Positions 53,033 through 60,951 of a stretch of DNA of 64,000 bases are shown here, in pieces. The stretch lies in contig NZ_JAOTID010000002.1 of assembly GCF_026163695.1 (NCBI RefSeq), forward strand, positions 652,146-716,145, given 5' to 3'. The translations under genes were made by a program, and so were the position numbers. Source of the DNA: Shumkonia mesophila (GTDB lineage Bacteria > Pseudomonadota > Alphaproteobacteria > Rhodospirillales > Shumkoniaceae). The notes under the pieces were generated by a model. That model was not told where the DNA came from and did no database searches. It worked only from the letters and a program-made list of their open reading frames with translations. Within the stretch, counting starts at the first letter, position 1, and each line of letters opens with the position of its first letter.

Positions 53033-53548
53033 TCACAGTTCGTCGAAGACCTCCCCGGCCTTCAGGCCCATGAGGGCGGCGGCCAGCGATTCCTTCATCT
53101 CCTGGAAACGGCCCTTGTCCTCGGCCGTCGCCTGGCCGGCCTTGATCTTGCGGCCCATGGCCAGGAAGGCCTCGGGAACCAGCCCGGCCTTGGGGGCCAG
53201 CGCCAGCGGGGTGCCGGCATAGGTGACGCGGAAATAGAAGCGGCCCGAGGTGCCGGCCAGCGCCCGCGGCTCGTCGTAGGCCTCGTCGAGTTGAAACCGC
53301 CCCTGGGTGACGGCGCGCGTCACCATCTCGAAGCCGTCGATCACCCCGCTGCCGGGGAAGGCGGTGAAGATCTCGGTCATCTCGCGGCGCGGCGGGGTGT
53401 GGGGGGACAGCCTGGAAAAGGCGTATTCCAGCACCTTGTAGGCCAGGGCGACGCCGCCGATGTTCATCCGCCCGTGGTATTTCACCATGTCCTCGTAGTC
53501 GATCAGCAGCACGTCCTCGCGGTCCATCACCTTGAGCAGGTTCTTCAT
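53033..53548 (-). CDS. FmdE-like small protein (paralogue 2)
   Basis: Protein of 171 residues, last gene of the importer operon. It resembles the FmdE fold (named from formylmethanofuran dehydrogenase operons): KYHGRMNIGGVALAYKVLEY parallels the family's HGHxCPGxxxG start, and FPGSGVIDGFEMVTRAVTQG parallels its second conserved block. One His is kept, but the family Cys is absent, so classical metal binding may be lost or changed. It is clearly paralogous to the gene just upstream (shared GR-NI, LSP..PP.R, GxGxIDxFEMxTRA, GRFYF). AAGGAAG precedes the ATG. The FmdE relation is a judgement by eye. Function unknown. Confidence 0.68.
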   Translation of the reverse strand: MKNLLKVMDREDVLLIDYEDMVKYHGRMNIGGVALAYKVLEYAFSRLSPHTPPRREMTEIFTAFPGSGVIDGFEMVTRAVTQGRFQLDEAYDEPRALAGTSGRFYFRVTYAGTPLALAPKAGLVPEAFLAMGRKIKAGQATAEDKGRFQEMKESLAAALMGLKAGEVFDEL

Positions 53549-53561
53549 TTGACGCTTCCTT

Positions 53562-54119
53562 TCATCTCGTGGCCGGGGCGCATGCCGCGGCGTCGTGTTC
53601 GTTCCGTTTCCAGACCCAGCGGCTGAACAGGTGGTTGTCCGCCGTCATCAGGATGGTGGCCGCCACGTCCTCCTTCATGGCCAGGTAGGCCCCCTGTTCG
53701 CTCCGCGTGCCGCCGCCTTCCTGGTAAAGACAGACCAGCTGCACGAAGTCGGGCGGGAAGAAGTCCGGCAGCGGAAAGGCCGAGCAGCCGCGTTCGCGAT
53801 AGAAGCCCTCGAAATAGAACCGCCCCCCGGGGGCCGGCGGCGCCTCGGGCGGGGCGCCATCCGGGTCGACCGTAAGCCTGCCGTCCGACTGCGCCCGGGT
53901 CGCCATCTCGAAACAGTCGATGAGGCCCGGACCGGCGAACCCCAGCCGGAATCGCAGGAGCTGGCGCTCCGGCGGCCGGTCGGGCGACAGGGTCGGCAGC
54001 ATCCACTTGAGAACCCGATAGGAAAGCGCGGCGGCGATGATGTTCTTGCGGCCGGTGTACTTGAGCAGGTCGTCGTGGCCGATGACCAGCTCGGAGCCTT
54101 GATGGCAAATGCGCAGCAT
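53562..54119 (-). CDS. FmdE-like small protein (paralogue 1)
   Basis: Protein of 185 residues with the same layout as its downstream paralogue: KYTGRKNIIAAALSYRVLKW, LSPDRPPERQLLRFRLGFAG, GPGLIDCFEMATRAQSDGR, GGRFYFEGFY and a C-terminal MKEDVAATILMTADN. The His of the first motif is replaced by Thr (YTGR instead of YHGR), and the protein has its own Cys residues at Cys5 and in IDCFEM, so the pair may form a heterodimer with split ligands; this is speculation. It follows the substrate-binding protein gene after 16 bases, with GGAGG before the ATG. Confidence 0.68.
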   Translation of the reverse strand: MLRICHQGSELVIGHDDLLKYTGRKNIIAAALSYRVLKWMLPTLSPDRPPERQLLRFRLGFAGPGLIDCFEMATRAQSDGRLTVDPDGAPPEAPPAPGGRFYFEGFYRERGCSAFPLPDFFPPDFVQLVCLYQEGGGTRSEQGAYLAMKEDVAATILMTADNHLFSRWVWKRNEHDAAACAPATR

Positions 54120-54135
54120 GGCGGCCCTCCCCGCC

Positions 54136-55683
54136 TCAGTCCTTGCGGACCGACTTGAAGTCGTAGAAAAAGCCCGAGGGGTGGACGCGGAACCCCTTGA
54201 CCGACGCGTTGGCCGCCGCGGCGTAGATCTTGTGGACCAGCGGCACGATCGGCGCGTCCTCGTGGATGAGGGTCAGTGCCTTGCCATAGGTCGCCTGGCG
54301 TTCCGGCCCGGCGTTCAGGCCGCGCCCGCGGATCAGCAGTTCGTCCAACTCGGCGTTGCGATAGCCGTTGTAGTCCATGCCGTGCGCCGAGTGGAAATGC
54401 GGCAGCAGGTGAAGATCGGGGTGGGCGGTCATTTCGGGCGTCCAGAACACCACGTAGGCGTCGTACTGGCCCTTCTGCACCAGGCTCAGCATGCCGGGCC
54501 AGGTGAACATCTTGGTCGAGGTCTCAAGGCCCGCCGCCTTCAGCAGGCCCGACACGGCCTCGGTGATGAGGGGCATCTCGGTACGCGACGAATAGCTGAG
54601 GATCTCGACGGCGAAGGGCTTGCCGTCCTTCGTCCACGCCCCGCCCTCTTTGCTGAAGCCGGCCGCAGCCAGGGTGGACGCGGCGGCCGCCGGATCGAGC
54701 GCATAGGCGGGCAGGCCGGCCGGCACCCAATCGAAACCGGGGGCGAAGAACTGCCAGGCCGGTTTGCCGACGCCGTCCAGCGCATGCTCGACGATGGCCT
54801 GGCGGTCGATCAGGGCGTTGACCGCCCGGCGCGCCCTGACGTCGGCGAAGGGCCGGCCCTCGGCGGTGTTCAGCACCATGTAGTAAAGGCCGGCCGAGGG
54901 CTCGCGGTAGACCTGAAATCCCGATCCGGCGGCCGAAAGACGCTTGACGTCGGCCGGCGGGATGTCGACCGCCAGATCGATCTCGCCGGTTTCCAGCGAC
55001 AGCACGCGGGCGCTGTGGTCGGGCACATAGCGATAGACCACCCGCTTGAGGCTGGGCGCCTTGCCCCAATAGCCGTCGAAGCGCTCGACCACCGTGCGGT
55101 CCTGCTTGGTGTAGCTGGCGTATCGGAAAGGGCCGGTGCCGACCGGCTTGACGAACTTGCCCTCGGCGTCGAAGGACGAGCGCGCGTAGATGCCGGTGAT
55201 GGCATCGGTCAGCTGATTGGGCAGGGCCGCGTACGGCTGGTTGGTGCGGATCTTCACGGCGTCGGGCGCCGTCACCGTGACCTCGGCCAGATCGAGCAGA
55301 CTGCCGGCGTAGGGCAGCAACGCCGCCACCCGTTCGAGCGAAAACTTGACCGCCTCGGCGTCCAGCGGCTGGCCGTCATGGAACGTGACGCCCTGGCGCA
55401 GGGTGAACGTCCATTCGGTGGGGCCGTGGCGTTGCCAGGCGGTGGCCAGGCCGGGCACCAGGTTCATGCCGTAGTCGAGCTTGACCAGGGTATCCAGGAT
55501 CTCGCTTTCGTTGAAGAAGCGGCTGCGCCGGGCCTCCATGGAGAACGGCAGGCATTCCCACATGGTGGCGACGACAAGGGTGTCCTTGTCCGGCTTTTCG
55601 ATGGCGTGGGCCGGCGGCGATCCCGCCGTCAGGGCGGCCAGCGTGGCGGCCATCAGGGCGACATGAAGGGCTTTCTTGGTCAT
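54136..55683 (-). CDS. ABC transporter substrate-binding protein, family 5 (nickel/peptide type)
   Basis: Periplasmic binding protein of 515 residues (SBP_bac_5, NikA/DppA-like). A signal peptide (about 1-27, ending PAHA-I) precedes DTLVVATMWECLPFSMEARR. Family features include EWTFTLRQGVTFHDGQPLDA, GTGPFRYASYTKQDRTVVE, RRAVNALIDRQAIVEHAL and the terminal IHEDAPIVPLVHKIYAAAAN. It is transcribed after the two permease genes and before the FmdE-like pair. The Fur-type site upstream of the operon points to a metal or metallophore complex as ligand, but peptide cannot be excluded. Confidence 0.9.
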   Translation of the reverse strand: MTKKALHVALMAATLAALTAGSPPAHAIEKPDKDTLVVATMWECLPFSMEARRSRFFNESEILDTLVKLDYGMNLVPGLATAWQRHGPTEWTFTLRQGVTFHDGQPLDAEAVKFSLERVAALLPYAGSLLDLAEVTVTAPDAVKIRTNQPYAALPNQLTDAITGIYARSSFDAEGKFVKPVGTGPFRYASYTKQDRTVVERFDGYWGKAPSLKRVVYRYVPDHSARVLSLETGEIDLAVDIPPADVKRLSAAGSGFQVYREPSAGLYYMVLNTAEGRPFADVRARRAVNALIDRQAIVEHALDGVGKPAWQFFAPGFDWVPAGLPAYALDPAAAASTLAAAGFSKEGGAWTKDGKPFAVEILSYSSRTEMPLITEAVSGLLKAAGLETSTKMFTWPGMLSLVQKGQYDAYVVFWTPEMTAHPDLHLLPHFHSAHGMDYNGYRNAELDELLIRGRGLNAGPERQATYGKALTLIHEDAPIVPLVHKIYAAAANASVKGFRVHPSGFFYDFKSVRKD

Positions 55684-55742
55684 AGGATGTCTCCGTGGTC
55701 GTTCGTTTAGGGAAAGACGGGGTTGCGGCATCGTCCGCGGCC

Positions 55743-56576
55743 TCATTGCATGCGGTCGCGGAGCGAATCGCCCAGCACGTTGAAGAGGACGACGATGGCC
55801 ACGATGGTCAGGCCGGGAACCAGGATCAGGCGGGGATGGTCGCGCATGAAGGCGCGCCCCTCGGCGATCATCAGGCCCCATTCCGGGGTGCCCGGCTCGG
55901 CGCCGAGGCCTAAGAAGCTCAATCCCGAGAAGGACAGGATGGCCCACGACAGCGAGAAGGTCGCCAGCACGGCGATGGGGTGAACCATGCCGGGCAAAAG
56001 GTGGCGGAACAGGATGCGCAGCGGCGAAATCCCGGCGGCCCGCGCCGCCAGTTCGTAAGGCTTGGCCTTCTCGGCCAGCGTCAGGTTGCGCACCACCCGG
56101 GCATATTCGGCCCAGTGGACGGCGGCCAGCGCCACCACCGTCGCCCCCATGCCGAGGCCGAGCACGGCGGCCAGCACCAGGGCCACGGCAATGGCCGGAA
56201 AGACGAAGAACCCCTCCACCACCCGCATGATCAGGCTGTCGGGCAGTCCCCCGGCGTAGCCCGACACCAGGCCGACGGCGGTTCCCGCGATGGCGGCCAG
56301 GGCGACGACGACGAAGGCGGCCAGCGGCGTCACCCGGAAGCCATAGATCAGGCGGCTCAGCACGCAGCGCCCCATGTGATCGGTGCCGAGGGGATGGTCG
56401 AGAGTGGGGCCCAGCAGGCGGTTCGCGAGGTCGATCGCCGAGGGATCGTGGGGCGCGAGAAGCGGACCGACGGTGACCAGGGCAAGCACCAGCGCCAGGG
56501 CGCCAAGGCCGGTCCCCCGCCCCCACCGGCGGGCGTCGGCGCTGTGGGCACGAGCGAGGGCGGGGTGGGCGCGCAT
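55743..56576 (-). CDS. ABC transporter permease (NikC/DppC-like)
   Basis: Inner-membrane permease of 277 residues. It carries LDHPLGTDHMGRCVLSRLIYG, the OppC-family motif, the EAA loop (LAEKAKPYELAARAAGISPL) and the C-terminal FSGLSFLGLGAEPGTPEWGL. The start overlaps the upstream permease stop (TGATG). The binding-protein gene follows after 59 bases. No ATPase gene lies in this operon, so the importer must borrow ATPases from elsewhere, perhaps the OppDF-type pair at 35.6-37.5 kb. Confidence 0.91.
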   Translation of the reverse strand: MRAHPALARAHSADARRWGRGTGLGALALVLALVTVGPLLAPHDPSAIDLANRLLGPTLDHPLGTDHMGRCVLSRLIYGFRVTPLAAFVVVALAAIAGTAVGLVSGYAGGLPDSLIMRVVEGFFVFPAIAVALVLAAVLGLGMGATVVALAAVHWAEYARVVRNLTLAEKAKPYELAARAAGISPLRILFRHLLPGMVHPIAVLATFSLSWAILSFSGLSFLGLGAEPGTPEWGLMIAEGRAFMRDHPRLILVPGLTIVAIVVLFNVLGDSLRDRMQ

Positions 56577-57502
56577 CACAGCGCCCCCCGGATGCGCGGG
56601 TCGATGGCCATGACCAGCAGGTCGACCGCCAGGTTGACCGCGATGTAGACGGCGCCGACCACCAGCACGCACAGTTGGAGAACCGGAAAGTCGCGGCCGA
56701 AAATGGATTCGACCAGCAGGCGGCCGATCCCCGGCCAGGCGAAGATGGTTTCGACCACCACCACGCCGTCGAACATCTTGCCGATCTGCAGGCCGAGCAG
56801 GGTGACGACCGGCACCAGGGCGTTGGGAAGCGCGTGGCCGAACAGGACCCTGATCTCGCCCAGGCCCTTGGAGTGGGCCGTGCGGATGAAATCCCGGGAC
56901 AGCACGTCGAGAACGCAGCTGCGGATGAAGCGGGCGGTGACGCCGGCCGTCGAGGTGCCGATGACCAGGGCCGGCAGCACGATATGGGTCCAATGCCCGT
57001 ACCCCGAAACCGGCAGCCAGCCCAGGAAGAGCGAGAACACCATGACCATGATGAGCGAGTACCAGAAATTGGGAATCGCCATGCCCATGACGGCAAGCAG
57101 CATGGAAAGCCGGTCCCACGCGGAGCCCTGGCGGGCCGCCGCGACGACGCCGATGGGTACCGCGAGGACCAGTGAAACGCCGATGCTGGCCGCCGCCAGG
57201 ATCAGCGTGTTCTCGACCCGGAGGCCGATTTCGGCCCACACGCCGTCTCCGGACTGAAACGATACCCCCGGCTCGCCTTGCAGGATGCCGCCCAGCCAGC
57301 GCAGGTATTGCCGTGCGACGGGGTCGTTGAACCCCTGCTCCGCCTTGAAGCGGGCCAGGACGTCGCGGGCGGGAAGGTCGCCGCCCATCCGCTCGATGAG
57401 CAGGAGTTCGGCGAAATCGCCCGGCATGACGTGCATCAGCGCGAAGCTGAACATCGACAGCAGGACCAGCAGGGCGAGCGATTGGCCGAGGCGGCGCAGC
57501 AT
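56576..57502 (-). CDS. ABC transporter permease (NikB/DppB-like)
   Basis: Inner-membrane permease of 308 residues, first gene of the operon. Visible family parts are MHVMPGDFAELLLIERMGGD, the EAA-loop region VLSRDFIRTAHSKGLGEIRV and VVVETIFAWPGIGRLLVESI. The ATG at 57502 is chosen; an in-frame TTG at 57514 is open but unneeded. Upstream lie a Fur-type box and a second inverted repeat in a 270-base AT-richer region. Regulation by iron is therefore likely. Confidence 0.9.
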   Translation of the reverse strand: MLRRLGQSLALLVLLSMFSFALMHVMPGDFAELLLIERMGGDLPARDVLARFKAEQGFNDPVARQYLRWLGGILQGEPGVSFQSGDGVWAEIGLRVENTLILAAASIGVSLVLAVPIGVVAAARQGSAWDRLSMLLAVMGMAIPNFWYSLIMVMVFSLFLGWLPVSGYGHWTHIVLPALVIGTSTAGVTARFIRSCVLDVLSRDFIRTAHSKGLGEIRVLFGHALPNALVPVVTLLGLQIGKMFDGVVVVETIFAWPGIGRLLVESIFGRDFPVLQLCVLVVGAVYIAVNLAVDLLVMAIDPRIRGAL

Positions 57503-57637
57503 GGCTTTCTTCAAGACGCAGAAATCCCTGCGGCGCCGAGGGCATTCCGCCGCCCGCGCCGTTGATTCAAGTCTGTCCGCGTGCCGTTAAGGGTGAAGGG
57601 CGCGCCGTGGGACGCGACCTAAAAATCCGTCTCCGTC

Positions 57638-57665
57638 GATATCCACAATGTTCTCATTGGATATC
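57638..57665. promoter_or_regulatory. Inverted repeat upstream of the importer operon
   Basis: GATATCC (57638-57644) and GGATATC (57659-57665) form a perfect 7-bp inverted repeat with a 14-base centre that also contains AATG/CATT. It lies between the Fur-type box and the first permease gene, and may be a second operator or a leader hairpin. Confidence 0.5.
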
Positions 57666-57689
57666 ACCGACGCAACCCCAAGGCAATAA

Positions 57690-57704
57690 GAATGATTATC
57701 ATTC
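57690..57704. promoter_or_regulatory. Fur-type box
   Basis: GAATGATTATCATTC is a perfect 7-1-7 inverted repeat and matches the core of the classical Fur consensus GATAATGATAATCATTATC. It lies about 190 bases upstream of the leftward importer operon and just after the end of the lysR gene. Iron-dependent repression of the importer is inferred. Confidence 0.75.
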
Positions 57705-57774
57705 GCAACCTTAGAGCGATTCTAAAAAAGTGAGTTAGAAGGAACAAATTGCCGTCCGGAAGCAACGGAGAGCT

Positions 57775-58680
57775 TTACTCCGGCTCCGAAGCAGCGGAAA
57801 TCGAGTCCGTTCCAATCTTGTCCCTCACCGTTTGCAGAAATTCTTCGGCAAGGCGCGTAAGCGGGGTTGAACGCTGCGATAGAGCGCGCGGGCAGACCTC
57901 GATGGTCGGCCGAAACGGCTTGCGCAACAGGGTCGGAAACTGCCCCTCGCGAATCCATGGGTCGACGAGGGCGATTCCGGCACCGGCTTCGACCAGCATG
58001 AAAACCGTCATCGTGTGATTGCAGGCGATGGCAAAATCCCGCTCGACTCCACAGGCCCGAAACGCCTCGTCGATCCTGGGCGCAATGGTGTTCCGGTTGT
58101 TGGTGATCAGGGGAAAACGACAGATGTCCTTCGCTCCCAGGAACGGCCGGTCGGCAAGCGGATGGTCCTGGGGCAGAACGCAGATGATCGCCGACGTCGC
58201 CAGTTTCTCCACCCGCAAAAGGGGATTCTCGGAAGGCGCGTGAATGAAGCCGAGATCGATCTGTCCGGCGGCGGCCAGTTCAACCGTTCGTTGCGTGTGG
58301 GTGACCTCCAGCAGCACGCGAACCGCGGGACGTTCGCATCGGAAGCGCGCAATCGCCTCGGCCAGGAAGGCATAGGTCAGCGTCGGGGTGCTGGCCAGCG
58401 ACAGAACCCCCGAACGGGTGTCCCGAAGATCCTCGGCGAACCGTTGAACCGCATCGAGTTTTTCGAACACCCCCTCGACCTCGGCATAAAGCTTGAGCGT
58501 TTCCGGGGTAGGCAGGATGCGCCCCTTTTCCCGACGGAAGAGGCGCATCCCCAGGCGATCCTCCATATGACGCAAGGCCGTGCTGACTGCCGGTTGCGAG
58601 ACGTTGAGAATGCGTGCCGCCTCGCTGACCGAGCCCCCCAACATGATGGCCCGGAAAATTTCCATCTCGCGAAGCTTCAT
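57775..58680 (-). CDS. LysR-family transcriptional regulator
   Basis: LysR-type regulator of 301 residues. The N-terminal winged helix is MKLREMEIFRAIMLGGSVSE then AARILNVSQPAVSTALRHME and RLGMRLFRREKGRILPT. The effector-binding domain follows (LASTPTLTYAFLAEAIARF, LGFIHAP, VCPRAL). GGAGGAGG precedes the ATG. It is divergent from the iron/phosphonate-type ABC operon, whose control region has a LysR-type box, so that operon is its likely target. The importer operon to the left begins about 270 bases downstream of its stop. Confidence 0.93.
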   Translation of the reverse strand: MKLREMEIFRAIMLGGSVSEAARILNVSQPAVSTALRHMEDRLGMRLFRREKGRILPTPETLKLYAEVEGVFEKLDAVQRFAEDLRDTRSGVLSLASTPTLTYAFLAEAIARFRCERPAVRVLLEVTHTQRTVELAAAGQIDLGFIHAPSENPLLRVEKLATSAIICVLPQDHPLADRPFLGAKDICRFPLITNNRNTIAPRIDEAFRACGVERDFAIACNHTMTVFMLVEAGAGIALVDPWIREGQFPTLLRKPFRPTIEVCPRALSQRSTPLTRLAEEFLQTVRDKIGTDSISAASEPE

Positions 58681-58723
58681 CGCCTCCTCCGCCTTGTGCT
58701 TTCATGCCAATGCACTTTCGTCC

Positions 58724-58740
58724 TATAAATCCAAATTATA
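58724..58740. promoter_or_regulatory. LysR-type box in divergent promoter region
   Basis: TATAA-ATCCAAA-TTATA is a perfect 5-7-5 inverted repeat containing the T-N11-A pattern bound by LysR regulators. It lies 44 bases before the lysR start and about 185 bases before the divergent binding-protein gene, in an AT-rich stretch (58720-58785). Confidence 0.6.
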
Positions 58741-58925
58741 TAGCACAGCAGTATCGTTATTTGATTTTATATATTGGCGATGAAAGACTTCGCCCCGAGC
58801 GGTTGGAATCTCGCAGACTATCCCGCTTGTTTCGGCTGTCGTACAGCCCGTCGAAGGTCCCCTAAGTGGCCCCGGCTCGTACGAACGGTCACCGATACGA
58901 CAGATGGAGGCAGAAGGAGGATATG

Positions 58926-59903
58926 ATGAAGAAGCTGTCCGCATTGGCCCTGGTTGCCGGCGCCCTGGTGCTTGGCGGCGCCAGCGGTGCGTTCGCCGAT
59001 GGCAAGGTTGTGGTCTACAACGCGACCAACCCGAAAACGGCGGACAGGATAATCGACGCCTTCAAACAGAAGCACCCCGGCATCGCGGTGGAGGCGATCA
59101 ATGCCGGCGTCGGCGAGTTATTCACCCGGATCACGAGTGAAAAGGCCAATCCGCAAGGCGACGTGCTGTTGGGTGCCAGCGTCGAGGCCTTCGATTCCGC
59201 GATCGAACTTTTCGCGCCATACACGACCAAGGAAGACAGCCATTTCGACCGCGCGGTCGTCGCCAAGGGCCATGAGTACTATGGGTTCTCGATGCCCTTG
59301 CAGGCCCTGATGGTGAACCGCAAGCTGTTGCCCGAACCGGGCGGTCCGAAAAGCTGGGCCGATCTCGCCAAGCCGGAATTCAAAGGCAAGATCATCATGG
59401 CCAACCCGGCGCTGTCGGGATCGGCCTATGCGCAGCTTGCCCAAATGCTTCAACTGCACGGCTGGGACATCATCGACAAGATCATCGAGAACACCACCTT
59501 CGTGACATCCTCAAAGCTGGTCTATCAGAACGTCGCCAAGGGCGAAAATGCCATCGGCATCACGGGCGATTACAACGTTGTCGAGATGCGCGAGAAGGGC
59601 TACCCGGTGGATTGCGTCTATCCGAGCGAAGGGACTGGCCTGCGTTTCGACGCCAACGCCCTGATCAAGGGTGGCCCCAACCCGGCAAATGCCAAGCTGT
59701 TCGCCGATTTCGCGAACTCACGCGAAGGGCATGAAATCATGGTGAAGACCGAGAAACGCCGGTCCGTGCGCAAGGACGTCGTGGCGCCGGTCGGTCAGAT
59801 GGCTACGGCTGATGTCCCGACCTTCGCCTACGATGCGAAGAAGGCGGCCGACGGCCGTGACGCTGCCCTGGCCAAGTTCGACAAAATCTTCAGTAGCAAG
59901 TGA
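58926..59903 (+). CDS. ABC transporter substrate-binding protein, iron/2-aminoethylphosphonate type
   Basis: Periplasmic binding protein of 325 residues (SBP_bac_6/FbpA-like). A signal peptide (about 1-22, ending GAFA-D) precedes GKVVVYNATNPKTADRIIDA. Other features are GELFTRITSEKANPQGDVLL, FSMPLQALMVNRKLLPEPGG, PKSWADLAKPEFKGKIIMAN and AIGITGDYNVVEMREKGYPV. It lacks the adjacent Tyr pair typical of ferric-binding FbpA, so a phosphonate or other anion may be the ligand. AGGAGG ends 5 bases before ATG 58926; the ATG at 58923 is only 2 bases from it. First gene of a four-gene operon. Confidence 0.87.
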   Translation: MKKLSALALVAGALVLGGASGAFADGKVVVYNATNPKTADRIIDAFKQKHPGIAVEAINAGVGELFTRITSEKANPQGDVLLGASVEAFDSAIELFAPYTTKEDSHFDRAVVAKGHEYYGFSMPLQALMVNRKLLPEPGGPKSWADLAKPEFKGKIIMANPALSGSAYAQLAQMLQLHGWDIIDKIIENTTFVTSSKLVYQNVAKGENAIGITGDYNVVEMREKGYPVDCVYPSEGTGLRFDANALIKGGPNPANAKLFADFANSREGHEIMVKTEKRRSVRKDVVAPVGQMATADVPTFAYDAKKAADGRDAALAKFDKIFSSK

Positions 59904-59931
59904 CGTCCAGACGACCGCGAAAGCCATACCA

Positions 59932-60951
59932 ATGCATCTAGAAGCTTTCACGCTGGCGAAGAATCCGAACGATGCGGCCCGGAACGAGGATCGATATGTC
60001 GTCGTTCCGGGCCGCGCCTATGCTGTTATCGACGGGGTCAGCGACAAGACCGGTTTGCGCTACAAAGGCCTGACCGGCGGCCAAGCGGCCGGCCAAGCGG
60101 TCGAGGAGATCATCCGCGAGGTCTGCCGTATCGAACGTCCCGAAACCATTGAAGCCGACTGGCTGTCCGCCCGCCTGCAGGACCGCTTTCGCACTCTTCT
60201 CGATGAAATGCGCACTTCCGGAACATCCAAGGCGCCGCCGGCCGCCTGGTTCGGGGCCCAGCTCGCGCTGGCCCTGGAGGGGCGGACGACGTTTCGCTTC
60301 ATCATCATCGGGGACTCCGGGCTGCGGCTCAACGGCCGCGAGGTTTACCGTTTTCGCCAGCCGTTGGACGACATCTGCGCGGCGGTCCGCAAGGCGGTAT
60401 GGAACCACCTGGGCGCCCGGGGGGTGCCCGCTGCGCTCAAGAACGAAATCGCCCGTGCCTATACGGTCGAGGGTCTGGCCGCCGTCCTTCCGCGATGGAC
60501 GGACTGGATCGACGAAGGAATCCTCCCGGAATTGCGACAGAAGGCTGTCGCGGATGCGGCGCGAATCCAGCGCGAGCTTGACCACGCCATTATCGAAAGG
60601 GCCGTGCTCGGCGGGTTGAGGGAGCAGAACCTCTACGTCAACCGTATTCATCCGCTCGGCTCACCCTGCATCAACGGTTTTCCCATTCCACACGAATTCA
60701 TCATGCAGTTCGATCGGAACATCGACGACGTCGAGACCATCGAGCTTTTTACCGACGGTTATTTCGGCTACCCGAATGGAACGCGCATTGCCGATTGGGA
60801 AGAGCATCTCGCCAGGATCGAGGCCGTCGACCCCGAAAAAACCGGCGACTATGCCAGCACCAAGGGATCCGCCAACGGTCTTTTCACCGACGACCGTACC
60901 GTCCTGATCCTGCGGCGCGCCTTATGCCCCGTGGAAAGGAGTGCAGAGTGA
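59932..60951 (+). CDS. PP2C-family protein phosphatase-like protein within ABC operon
   Basis: Protein of 339 residues with PP2C motifs in order: ARNEDRYVVVPG (acidic metal site, Asp20), YAVIDGVSDKTG (Asp34-Gly35), TFRFIIIGDSGLRLNG, ELFTDGYFGYPNG and the final DDRTVLILRR. These are the metal-binding acidic residues of the fold, so activity is plausible. Compared with core PP2C domains (about 230-260 residues) there is an extra helical insertion around residues 130-240. No membrane segment is seen. It lies between the binding-protein and ATPase genes; its stop overlaps the ATPase start (GTGA). It may dephosphorylate an imported phosphorylated molecule or a transport component. Confidence 0.82.
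   Translation: MHLEAFTLAKNPNDAARNEDRYVVVPGRAYAVIDGVSDKTGLRYKGLTGGQAAGQAVEEIIREVCRIERPETIEADWLSARLQDRFRTLLDEMRTSGTSKAPPAAWFGAQLALALEGRTTFRFIIIGDSGLRLNGREVYRFRQPLDDICAAVRKAVWNHLGARGVPAALKNEIARAYTVEGLAAVLPRWTDWIDEGILPELRQKAVADAARIQRELDHAIIERAVLGGLREQNLYVNRIHPLGSPCINGFPIPHEFIMQFDRNIDDVETIELFTDGYFGYPNGTRIADWEEHLARIEAVDPEKTGDYASTKGSANGLFTDDRTVLILRRALCPVERSAE

Noticed and set aside
54136..57096. Single 986-codon minus-strand protein covering permease and binding-protein genes
   Set aside because: The N-terminal half is out of frame with the two permeases, which have intact motifs in their own frames; only the C-terminal half (from 55683) is the real binding protein.
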